Part shown: in pieces, positions 18,074-25,843 of the stretch | Layout of the letters: every line of letters starts with the position of its first letter | Numbering within the stretch: position 1 is the stretch's first letter | From: Pseudaminobacter sp047739745 | GTDB lineage: Bacteria > Pseudomonadota > Alphaproteobacteria > Rhizobiales > Rhizobiaceae | Length of the DNA: 64,000 nt | Assembly: GCF_047739745.1 (NCBI RefSeq) | Contig: NZ_JBLLVA010000006.1 | Span: 146,053 to 210,052, forward strand | Direction: 5' to 3' | Made by a program: the position numbers and the translations under genes | The notes under the pieces: generated by a model | Databases searched by the model: none | Seen by the model: only the letters and a program-made list of their open reading frames with translations | Told to the model about the DNA's origin: nothing

Positions 18074-18916
18074 CTAGCTCAGGCGCGCAAACTCCAGCGT
18101 CTGGCCGTCGCGCGCGGCAAAGGCGCCGGCGAACGCGCCGCTGGCGTTGCGTTCCAGCACTTCAAGCTCGGCGTCGGTGCGCGTTGGATCATGATGGAAC
18201 AGAGCAAGGCCCCGGGCGCCGGCCGCCTTGCAGAGCTTGACGCCCTGCTGCCAGGTGGAATGGCCGAAGCCGTAGCGGCGCGGCATTTCCTCCTCGGTAT
18301 AGGTGCAGTCATAAATGACCAGATCGGCATCCCTGATCAGGTCGAGCACAATCGGATCAAGCTTGCCGGGTTCGTGTTCGGTGTCGCTGATGAGGGCCAT
18401 GACGCGGCCGCCCCATTCGACACGGTAGCCGATACAGCCATCGGGATGGTTGAGGCTGCCGGTTCGAATGGTGATGCCGTCTCGCGGATGCAGCACCTCG
18501 CCCGAGGTGAAATCGCAGGAAATCAAGTTCGCCCGGCAAACATCAAGCCTTGCCGGAAACCATGGCGAGCGCATGAATTCCTCAAGCATCTGAACGGTTG
18601 TCATGCGTCCGGCAAGATGGCCCGACCAGACTGAAATGCGGATGTTCTCGTCGTACAGCAGAGCGAAATAGGGAAAGCCCAGAATGTGGTCGTAATGGCA
18701 ATGCGTGAAAAACAGGTCGAGCTCAGTCAACTTGGCGCGCCGCAAGGCCTTGCTGGCTGACCTCAATCCGGAGCCGGCATCGAACAGAAGCGTGTGCCGG
18801 CCGCATCGCATTTCGACACAGGCGGTGTTGCCGCCGAAGCGCAGGAACTCCGGCCCGCAAACAGGAATGCTGCCGCGTACCCCCCAAAACCTGACCTGCA
18901 AGGCGTCGTCGACCAT
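18074..18916 (-). CDS. Metallo-beta-lactamase-fold hydrolase (PhnP/RNase Z-like)
   Basis: A 280-residue MBL-fold protein beginning VRFWGVRGSIPVCGPE, typical of the COG1235-like group. The zinc motif is THCHYDH, giving H72, H74, D76 and H77. Further ligands are likely in LNHPDG, ISDTEHE and LFHHDP. Members of this superfamily include phosphodiesterases that cleave cyclic nucleotides and RNA. The gene is immediately followed (5 bp) upstream in the transcript by the cyclic-nucleotide-binding gene at 18922-19371, so degradation of the same messenger is an attractive but unproved role. It is soluble, with no signal peptide. Confidence 0.85.
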   Translation of the reverse strand: MVDDALQVRFWGVRGSIPVCGPEFLRFGGNTACVEMRCGRHTLLFDAGSGLRSASKALRRAKLTELDLFFTHCHYDHILGFPYFALLYDENIRISVWSGHLAGRMTTVQMLEEFMRSPWFPARLDVCRANLISCDFTSGEVLHPRDGITIRTGSLNHPDGCIGYRVEWGGRVMALISDTEHEPGKLDPIVLDLIRDADLVIYDCTYTEEEMPRRYGFGHSTWQQGVKLCKAAGARGLALFHHDPTRTDAELEVLERNASGAFAGAFAARDGQTLEFARLS

Positions 18917-18921
18917 GCGCG

Positions 18922-19371
18922 CTAGTTTTTGCTTCGGGCGTCGATCAGCTCCGTGGTTGTCTGGCTAAGCCGATTAGCCAGGACCCGAAGCATTTCGATC
19001 GTCATTTCAGGAAACTCCTTCAGCAGCCGCAGGAAATGTTCCTTGCGGATGCGCAGCGCCTCAAGCGGGCCGGCCGCACGCACCGTGGCAGTGCGCGAGA
19101 CGTCGCACAAAATGGCGATTTCACCGACGATCGAATTGGGCTGCGCTTCAGCTACTTTGATCTGACGGCCCGAGGAGTCGACCAGGATCTCAGCCGTACC
19201 GGACAGAATAAGGTAGGCTGCGTCTCCCTCCTCGCCTTGACGGAACAGAATCTCGCCGTCGCTGTAGCTGACGCGATCGGAGGTAAAGGCGAGAAGCTTG
19301 AGCTTGGCCGGCTCGACGCCCGAAAACAGCGGCACCCGCTGCAGCATTCCGACTTCATCCTTGAGAAGCAT
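18922..19371 (-). CDS. Stand-alone cyclic-nucleotide-binding domain protein
   Basis: A 149-residue protein made of one cNMP-binding beta-barrel: LFSGVEPAKLKLLAFTSDRV, then GEILFRQGEEGDAAYLILSGTAEILV, and the phosphate-binding cassette VGEIAILCDVSRTATVRA with the conserved Glu and Arg. A C-terminal helix follows (KEFPEMTIEMLRVLANRLSQ), but there is no DNA-binding helix-turn-helix, unlike Crp. It should bind cAMP or cGMP and act by protein contact. It lies between the ABC exporter gene (37 bp upstream) and the MBL-fold hydrolase gene (5 bp downstream) on the same strand, so the exporter is a candidate partner. Confidence 0.9.
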   Translation of the reverse strand: MLLKDEVGMLQRVPLFSGVEPAKLKLLAFTSDRVSYSDGEILFRQGEEGDAAYLILSGTAEILVDSSGRQIKVAEAQPNSIVGEIAILCDVSRTATVRAAGPLEALRIRKEHFLRLLKEFPEMTIEMLRVLANRLSQTTTELIDARSKN

Positions 19372-19408
19372 TGCCTGAACCTTCCCCGAATTTCCGTTGT
19401 CGGAGCTG

Positions 19409-22123
19409 CTATGACAGCAGCTCCTTAAAGATACCGCTTCCGTTCACAAGTGTCTCGTGCGTTCCGTCCTGCACCAATTTGCCCGCGTCGAAGACGACGA
19501 CACGGTCGAACATCGCCGCCATGGCCGGGTGCGCGAGGACCCAGATGATGGCCGGCTCCTGGCCGTCACGGCGCGCCTCCTCAAGAACGTTGCGCAGCAC
19601 CTGGTCCTGCGCGCGCTGGTCAAGAGCCGACAGGGGGCGGTTCAGGATGAGAAAATCGGCGCGTTTGAGCAGGGCGCGGGCAACGTCGAGCTTTTGACGC
19701 TGACCGCCAGGAAGACGCCTGCCGCCTGTCCCGACGTTGAAATCCAGCCCGACGTCCAGGACCTCGGCGTAAAGACCGAGCGAATCCAGAATCTCGTAAA
19801 GGATCGAGCGGATACGTTCCGGCGCCTCGGGATGGTTGTGGCCGACCCGTCCGAACAGCACATTGTCCATGAGGGTGGCATTGGTGATGTAGCGGCGCGG
19901 GTCATATCGCTCAATGGCATGCTCCAGCTCGCTTGGCAGGTTTTCGTAGAAGCGATTGCGCGCCTCGACGATCTTGCTCATCAGTTCCTCGTTCAGCAGA
20001 CCGAAACGGTGACGGGGCTCGATATAGGCGAAACTCAATGTGACGATCAGCGCGCGATCGCTTTCGGAGACGGTTTCATATGGCCGGTCCTCGAGCTTTT
20101 GCGACAGGGCCTGATAGGCCGGTATTTCCTCCGCGCTCATGAAGGCAAGCTGCTGGAAGAAGGGATGATCGGGCGGCAGATCGCTGAACAGCTCGATCAC
20201 CTGCCGGGCGATCTCCAGGCCCATTTCATAGAGCGTCCGGTCGAGCCCGGCTTCCTTTAGAACCGACGAGAAGTAGGGGTTGGCCGCAAGTGCGCCGTCG
20301 GCAAGCTGCGGGCCGGCCGGCGCGCCAAAGAGCAGGTTCTCACCGACGGTCGCTTCCTTGTTGTAGGCGCCGGGCTCGAAGGGAACAACCAGTCCTTTCA
20401 GGCTCTCATCCCGCAACCGCTTGCGCAAGGCGAGACGCAGTTCAACGATGCGTCCGACCAGCTCGCTGTGACGGGTCGCATCGACTGGCGAACGCAAGCC
20501 GAGATCCAGTATGTCGCGGGAAAGGATAACGGCATCGAGCACCCGGCGGATGGCAGGAAACAGATCGTGCGGACCTGTTGCGCCGGCCGCCGCATAGTCG
20601 ATCCAGTCGCTGCGGAAGTCGAAGTGAGGGTTGCCGGCCCTGGCCGCCTCGTTGACATCCCAGCGGCGGCGGGTGGCCGCTTCGCCCTCATAGATAGCCT
20701 CTTTCAGCGGCGCGTGTTTGAGACCGTAGAGCAGGTTGTCGCGCAAGCTTCCCTGGGACAGGAACACGTCGGATGAGGCGTAGGATATGCGACGTCCCGT
20801 CACCGCCTCGGGCAATTCGAACAGGTCGGCATTGCCGATGACGATCTTGCCGGTTTGCGGTCGGCTAAGGCGGGCGAAAGCCTCGGCAAGCGCTTCGGCA
20901 CCGCCCGTCGACGTGCTGACCAGCGCGACGGTCTCTCCCGGGTTGATGCGGAAGGAGACATGCTCCAGCACGGTGGCGCCGCCATCGTCGGCGAGCGACA
21001 GGTTCACGGCTGCCAGCGGCTCGCTCAGCGGCGTTGCCGGGTCCAACGTAATCGCCTGGATGCGCGGATCGACCATGCCATCGATGCTGAACTGCTCGAC
21101 AACCTGGGCATATTTGACCTGAACGTCCTGGCGGATCTGATCCCAGTCGATCAGCTCCTTCATCGGCCCCGGGAGATCCTTGTAGGCGGTGATGACGGCC
21201 ACCAGTTGGCCGACGTCGAGCCGCCCCCGCAGGACCAGATAGCCGCCGATCATGTAGAACAGGAAGGGCGTGACCTGGGCGAGAAAATTGTTGAGGAATT
21301 TTACCAGGAACTTCCACTGGTAGAGATCGTAGCGGATCTTGAAGATGTGGCCGAGCCTGGCGGCGATGTCGGCGCGTTCGTAGTTGGACGTGTCGTGAAT
21401 GTGGATGGCGCCAATGCCATCGACGATCTCGCCCACCCGGCCGGAAAGGGCGCGCGCGGTGAGCTGCCGTTCGCGTCCCAGCCGCAGCAGCCGCTTGCGC
21501 ATTTTCGGGATGATGATGATCTGGATGGTGACGATCGCGACCGAAATCAGCCCCAGCCAGAAATTCTGGACCATGATGAACAGCATGGCCGTCAGTGCCT
21601 GGCCCCCGAGCAGTGCGGGCTGCACGAATGCGTCGCCGATGAAGCCGCCAAGCGGCTCGACTTCGTCCTTGACCATGGTGGCGATTTCAGCTGATTTTAC
21701 CCGCTTGAACTGATGCGGTGGGAAGCGAAGCACCCGGTCGACAAGGTGAAAGCGGATACGCCGCAACATGCGCTCGCCGAGGCGGCCCTTGTAGGTGTTT
21801 ATGTAGAACTTGAATAAGCCGTTGACGATCACCAGCAGCAGAAAGACGAGGCTGAGCGCGAGCAATGTCTGTTCCCGGTCGAGCTGCAGGCCGGGAAACA
21901 GCACGACCTTTTCCATGCCCGGCAGATCGAACTCGATGTTCATGAAAGGCTTCGTGTCGCCGGGCGAATCAAAACCCTCGCCCTGGATAGGGCCGTTGAC
22001 GATTAGCTTGGGCAGGTCGAAGGACAGGAAATAAGGGATCATCGAGATCGCCACGATCAAGAGGATCCAAAGCTGCTGTTTCCTGGTGTGGGTCCAGATG
22101 TAGCGGGCGAGGCTCTTTTCCAT
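19409..22123 (-). CDS. Degenerate ABC exporter half-transporter with expanded, catalytically atypical ATPase domain
   Basis: This 904-residue protein has an exporter-type membrane domain (helices near residues 18-35, 88-105, 170-205, 275-300) and one ABC domain from about 360 to 904. The Walker A position reads ALVSTSTGGAEAL (residues 400-412) and lacks the lysine. The Q-loop position is ISYASSDVFLSQ, with serine for glutamine. Walker B is ADFLILNRPLSALD, where Asn828 and Arg829 replace Asp and Glu. The signature LPGGQRQ (804-810) and H-loop HP (865) remain. About 280 extra residues (468-747) separate the Q-loop and signature. The ATG at 22123 is 14 bp after the previous stop. It may be a regulated or scaffold transporter; cyclic-nucleotide and glycan genes flank it. 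Confidence 0.88.
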   Translation of the reverse strand: MEKSLARYIWTHTRKQQLWILLIVAISMIPYFLSFDLPKLIVNGPIQGEGFDSPGDTKPFMNIEFDLPGMEKVVLFPGLQLDREQTLLALSLVFLLLVIVNGLFKFYINTYKGRLGERMLRRIRFHLVDRVLRFPPHQFKRVKSAEIATMVKDEVEPLGGFIGDAFVQPALLGGQALTAMLFIMVQNFWLGLISVAIVTIQIIIIPKMRKRLLRLGRERQLTARALSGRVGEIVDGIGAIHIHDTSNYERADIAARLGHIFKIRYDLYQWKFLVKFLNNFLAQVTPFLFYMIGGYLVLRGRLDVGQLVAVITAYKDLPGPMKELIDWDQIRQDVQVKYAQVVEQFSIDGMVDPRIQAITLDPATPLSEPLAAVNLSLADDGGATVLEHVSFRINPGETVALVSTSTGGAEALAEAFARLSRPQTGKIVIGNADLFELPEAVTGRRISYASSDVFLSQGSLRDNLLYGLKHAPLKEAIYEGEAATRRRWDVNEAARAGNPHFDFRSDWIDYAAAGATGPHDLFPAIRRVLDAVILSRDILDLGLRSPVDATRHSELVGRIVELRLALRKRLRDESLKGLVVPFEPGAYNKEATVGENLLFGAPAGPQLADGALAANPYFSSVLKEAGLDRTLYEMGLEIARQVIELFSDLPPDHPFFQQLAFMSAEEIPAYQALSQKLEDRPYETVSESDRALIVTLSFAYIEPRHRFGLLNEELMSKIVEARNRFYENLPSELEHAIERYDPRRYITNATLMDNVLFGRVGHNHPEAPERIRSILYEILDSLGLYAEVLDVGLDFNVGTGGRRLPGGQRQKLDVARALLKRADFLILNRPLSALDQRAQDQVLRNVLEEARRDGQEPAIIWVLAHPAMAAMFDRVVVFDAGKLVQDGTHETLVNGSGIFKELLS

Positions 22124-22137
22124 GGACCGAGACCCGC

Positions 22138-22716
22138 TCACTCGGATGGATGCAGAACGTAAAACAGCCTCTTGGCAAAGGGCGAACCGGAAATTGCCTC
22201 GTCGCTGAGAACATACTCGAAACTGCAATGAATCTTCACCGTCGGACGGCTGACGATGGCAGGAACCTGCGAGGAGGCGCGCTCGAGCTCCGGCGGATAT
22301 TCGATCACCACCACGCGGGCATTGTCGATCAACGAAAAAAGCAGTTGGCCGAGCGGTTCGCTTCTGCCGAAAGGCTTCAATGAGTATCCAAGCAGGACCA
22401 GGCCGTAGCTGCGCGACTCGTAGTCATAGGCAACGTCCTGAAACTTCCGCGGAATGTGGCGAACCCGGCAGGGATGGCCGTTGAGCTCTTCCGCTTCAAA
22501 AGCCGCCGTTTTCGGGTCAACGGAAAGGACCGACAATGGCCGGTGTGTCAGAAAGCCGGTGATCGGCCTGATGTGCCCGCCTATCTCCACGACGTGAGGG
22601 CATTCGCGCACGAAATGCGCCGCGACAACCTGGCGAATTGCCGAGGCCGGCCCTGAAAGATGTGGCAGGTCGTCCCCAGGCGATGGCGAAAAAGCCTCAA
22701 GCACAATCAAATCCAT
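22138..22716 (-). CDS. SAM-dependent methyltransferase-like protein, unassigned
   Basis: About 192 residues. A motif I-like stretch CPHVVEIGGHIRPITGFL and SVLSVDPKTAAFEAEEL resemble the SAM-binding start of class I methyltransferases, and YGLVLLGYSLKPFG fits a motif III strand. The match is weak, and the glycine-rich loop is EIGGHIRP rather than the usual GxGxG. I chose the ATG at 22716; a TTG at 22740 extends it. It is divergent from a clearer methyltransferase gene with only 45 bp between starts, and 14 bp upstream of the ABC exporter gene. It is likely co-transcribed with the exporter, the binding protein and the hydrolase. Confidence 0.6.
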   Translation of the reverse strand: MDLIVLEAFSPSPGDDLPHLSGPASAIRQVVAAHFVRECPHVVEIGGHIRPITGFLTHRPLSVLSVDPKTAAFEAEELNGHPCRVRHIPRKFQDVAYDYESRSYGLVLLGYSLKPFGRSEPLGQLLFSLIDNARVVVIEYPPELERASSQVPAIVSRPTVKIHCSFEYVLSDEAISGSPFAKRLFYVLHPSE

Positions 22717-22761
22717 CAAGCGAGATTTGCGCTGCCCCAATTCCCAACATACAACAAGCGC

Positions 22762-23436
22762 ATGATCGAGGCTACCCAGCTACAGAGAGCCAAGGCGGAT
22801 TGGCGCGAGCGCGCCTTCGATCTCACGCGCGGCATTGCCGCCTATGTCCGAAATCCGCTCGTCGGCGGGCTGGCCCGCGTCATTGCCAAGCATCCCGATG
22901 CCGACATCGCCACAGCTTTCAATCACAAGCAGGTGGCCTGCAAGATGTGGGCGCGCGACAGTCTGCTGGAAAGTTATGGTGGCCAATTCGGGCGCATATG
23001 GGTTCTCGGCGGCTGGTACGGCGTACTGCCGGCAATGCTCTTCGATGATGCGCGCTTCGACATCGGTGGGATCGACAGCATCGACATCGACCCTGACGTA
23101 GCCGCAATCGCCGAGACGCTGAACGTGGCGGCGGGCAACCGGTTTCGCGCACTAACCGCTGATATGTACACACTCGATTATGCCGCCGGCCGACCCGATC
23201 TGGTGATCAATACAAGCTGCGAGCACATAAAGGATATTCGCCGCTGGCTGAATTCACTGCCGGAGGGCACCCGGGTGCTGCTTCAGTCGAACAACTATTT
23301 CAGCGAGCCGTCGCATATCAATTGTGTGGACTCGCTCGACGCCTTTCAGGGCATGGCCCAGCTGCGGAACGTGCGGTTCGCCGGCGAACTGCCGACAAAA
23401 AACTACACGCGATTCATGCTGATCGGGACGGTTTAG
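22762..23436 (+). CDS. Class I SAM-dependent methyltransferase-like protein
   Basis: A 224-residue protein. The SAM-binding region is RIWVLGGWYGVLPAMLF, followed by IGGIDSIDIDPDVAAIAETL with the acidic residue that normally contacts the ribose. PDLVINTSCEHIKDIRRWL is the motif IV region. It should methylate a small molecule, glycan or lipid intermediate. The start at 22762 is the first ATG of the clear homology; an upstream frame to 22660 has no ribosome site. It is convergent with the glycosyltransferase gene at 23454, and a hairpin spans its stop codon. Confidence 0.75.
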   Translation: MIEATQLQRAKADWRERAFDLTRGIAAYVRNPLVGGLARVIAKHPDADIATAFNHKQVACKMWARDSLLESYGGQFGRIWVLGGWYGVLPAMLFDDARFDIGGIDSIDIDPDVAAIAETLNVAAGNRFRALTADMYTLDYAAGRPDLVINTSCEHIKDIRRWLNSLPEGTRVLLQSNNYFSEPSHINCVDSLDAFQGMAQLRNVRFAGELPTKNYTRFMLIGTV

Positions 23437-23443
23437 CCGTCCC
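23425..23443. terminator. Hairpin spanning a stop codon between convergent genes
   Basis: A perfect 7-bp stem GGGACGG/CCGTCCC with loop TTTAG contains the TAG stop of the methyltransferase gene (23434-23436) and lies 11 bases from the end of the convergent glycosyltransferase gene. It could end transcription from both sides, although no T-tract follows. Confidence 0.45.
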
Positions 23444-23453
23444 GGTGTGAATC

Positions 23454-24596
23454 TCAGCACAGCCTGCTGCTCCACTTATCGCGCAGGATCTGCGCCGAAC
23501 GGTGAGCCCCATCGAGATCGAGACCATGCGCCGGGCGCGACGTGGCGGAAGCGGCGCGTGCGATCGTTGTGGCCAAGCCCTGAGCGGTCAAGTCCTGTTC
23601 AAACAAAACCGTGGCCAATCCCAGCCTTTCGAGCCGCAAGGCGCGAGCCGTCTGCTCGGTCTCGCCGCCTTCCGCGAAGGGAATGAGGAGCGCCCGGCAG
23701 CCGGCGCGCAGGACATCGCAAACCGTATTATAGCCCGCCTGCGACACGGAGATCCCTGCCCCGGTCAGCAGACTGGCGAAATCCGGACGAAACCTGAACA
23801 CGGACAGCCCGGGCGGCGCGTCCGCGACGGCCGCGTCGAATTCGGCTTGCGGCAGATTCGGGCCAGTGATCAGGCACCAGTTTCGGTCGTCGGCGGACAT
23901 TTTTGCAGCAGCTACGGTGCACCGTACCAGGTCGACGCCGGCAGCACCGCCACCGGCCGAAACCAGCACATCGTAACGTTGCGCAGCCACATCCGGCGGC
24001 GGAGCGGCGACTAGACCAGTATAGGCGATCTCGGTTTCAATCGAACCCGATTGCGGAAAGGTCTGCTCCAGCCTGGCGAAGCTCGGATCGCCATGCACCA
24101 TGACGAGATCGAAATGCCGGTTGAGCAGATCGATGGTTTCCTCATCTCGTCCCGGCTTGACATGTTCCTGCAAGATGTCGCGTATCGAGGTCACCAGAAG
24201 CGGTTTCGGCGATGTGGCCTGAATCGCATCAAGCAGCGGCAGAAGCTCGAAACGCATCTGCCGGCGGCCGAAGGGGAAAGCCTCGATGACGACGATATCG
24301 GGCCGGCAGTTGCGGTATGCCTGCAGCAGCGTTTCCAATCGCCGTTGCTTGAAGGCGTCATCCACGGGATTGCCCTGCAGGTCCACCAGTGCGGAAAAGC
24401 CCTCGCCGCTGGTGACCGGCCGCAATGCGACCGTGCTGACCGCTAACCCCGGAAATCCGGAAATTGGCGGACCGCCCGTCACCACCGTCACATCGAAACC
24501 GTCCTCCGCCAGAGCGGCCGCAATGCGGCTGGCGCGCGCGAGATGTCCTATGCCGAGCAAATGCTGGACGTAAAAGAATACACGAAGTGGCATCAT
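23454..24596 (-). CDS. MurG-like glycosyltransferase (GT28-type C-terminal domain)
   Basis: About 380 residues. The N-terminus MPLRVFFYVQHLLGIGHLARASR carries the GxGHxxR acceptor loop of MurG-type enzymes. The C-terminal domain has YDVLVSAGGGAAG, SVFRFRPDFASLL and the donor-site SQAGYNTVCDVLRAGC, then PFAEGGETEQTARA. It should transfer a sugar to a lipid or glycan acceptor. The start is an ATGATG whose first ATG overlaps the preceding stop (ATGA). It is the last gene of a three-gene glycosyltransferase operon and has a partial paralogue two genes upstream (25844-27058). Confidence 0.85.
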   Translation of the reverse strand: MMPLRVFFYVQHLLGIGHLARASRIAAALAEDGFDVTVVTGGPPISGFPGLAVSTVALRPVTSGEGFSALVDLQGNPVDDAFKQRRLETLLQAYRNCRPDIVVIEAFPFGRRQMRFELLPLLDAIQATSPKPLLVTSIRDILQEHVKPGRDEETIDLLNRHFDLVMVHGDPSFARLEQTFPQSGSIETEIAYTGLVAAPPPDVAAQRYDVLVSAGGGAAGVDLVRCTVAAAKMSADDRNWCLITGPNLPQAEFDAAVADAPPGLSVFRFRPDFASLLTGAGISVSQAGYNTVCDVLRAGCRALLIPFAEGGETEQTARALRLERLGLATVLFEQDLTAQGLATTIARAASATSRPAHGLDLDGAHRSAQILRDKWSSRLC

Positions 24597-25840
24597 CCAG
24601 CCGCCCGCCACTCCCGTTCAAACAACTCGGTAAGCTGGCCGATGCTCGACATGTGATCGAACTGGCTGCGGACCCGTCGTTCGGCGGCATCGCCGAGGCG
24701 GACGCGCAGCGCAGGATCACGGATCGCCCGCTCGAGCGCTAACGCCAGCGCCGCCGGGTCGTTCGGGGCTACGAGCAGCCCGTTCACATTGTCGTCCAGC
24801 AGCTCCGGCACGCCTGAAACATTGGTTGACACGCAAGCAAGCCGCTGGCTTGCGGCCTCGACCAGCACATTGGGCAGACCGTCCCGATCGCCGTCGGCGG
24901 CAATGCGGCAGGCCAAGGCGAAGATGTCGGCGTGACGGTAGTGCTGCAGCACCTCTTCCTGCGCCAGCGCGCCTTGCCATGAGATGCGCGCGGCAAGCCC
25001 TAGCTTCTCGGCGAGTGCCTTGAGCCGAGGCAGTTGCTCGCCGCCTCCGATATGCTCGAAATGCCATGCCAGATCGCCGGGCAACAGAGCGAGCGCCTGT
25101 AGAAGAATATCAAAGCCCTTCTTTTCGACAGCGCGGCCGACGCTGAGCACGATGACGGGATCGTCCGGGCGTGAACCGTCGCGTTGAGTGCTCATCCGGT
25201 CGAAATTGCCGAAACGGCTCAAATCCAGACCGTGATAGCTCAGATGCACCGACGAGCGGCCTTTCGCCAGGCTTTGCAGATGGTGGAAGCCGGTCCTCGT
25301 GCAGGTCACGGTCCAGCGGGCGGAGGAAAGCTTGTCCGCCAGATCCCAGTCGGCCGAGGTCCAGATATCCTTGGCATGGGCCGAACAGGTCCATGGCAGG
25401 CCGCGAAGCAGGCTCGTATAGCGGGTTACCGATGCCGGCGTATGCAGGAAATGTGCGTGCAGCCAGTCGGCGCCTTCGGGCCATTCGCTCGCCAGAACGA
25501 GCGCCTGTCCAAAGCGGCGGAGGCGGTTTCGTGTGCAGTCGCGGCGAAGGTCGGCCACAAGCGATTTGAGCGCGCGCCAGAAGCCCGCGCGCCGAAGACA
25601 GGCAAGCAGAGAGCGCGTCACCCGCAAAGGCTCATGATGCAAATATTCCGGCAGGTAATGGACCGGCGCCTTGATCTCGTCATGCACCGGATGGCGTTTA
25701 CCGTCGGTCGGTTTCCTGAGGGCGACGATGACAAGTTCGATTCCCGCCCGCTCCAGCCCGAACAGTTCCTGCGCAATGAAGGTTTCCGAGAGCCGGGGAT
25801 AGCCCTTCAGGACGACGACGATCTTGCGTCGATAGGCCAC
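24593..25840 (-). CDS. Glycosyltransferase family 4
   Basis: A 415-residue GT-B enzyme. The N-terminal domain begins KIVVVLKGYPRLSETFIAQE, typical of exopolysaccharide GT4 enzymes. The C-terminal domain has IVLSVGRAVEKKGFDILLQAL, EHIGGGEQLPRLKALA and the donor-binding DGDRDGLPNVLVEA with STNVSGVPELLDD. It should build a polysaccharide repeat at the inner membrane. It starts three bases after the stop of the upstream glycosyltransferase gene and overlaps the next by ATGA, so the three are one operon. Confidence 0.92.
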   Translation of the reverse strand: MAYRRKIVVVLKGYPRLSETFIAQELFGLERAGIELVIVALRKPTDGKRHPVHDEIKAPVHYLPEYLHHEPLRVTRSLLACLRRAGFWRALKSLVADLRRDCTRNRLRRFGQALVLASEWPEGADWLHAHFLHTPASVTRYTSLLRGLPWTCSAHAKDIWTSADWDLADKLSSARWTVTCTRTGFHHLQSLAKGRSSVHLSYHGLDLSRFGNFDRMSTQRDGSRPDDPVIVLSVGRAVEKKGFDILLQALALLPGDLAWHFEHIGGGEQLPRLKALAEKLGLAARISWQGALAQEEVLQHYRHADIFALACRIAADGDRDGLPNVLVEAASQRLACVSTNVSGVPELLDDNVNGLLVAPNDPAALALALERAIRDPALRVRLGDAAERRVRSQFDHMSSIGQLTELFEREWRAAG

Positions 25841-25843
25841 GCC

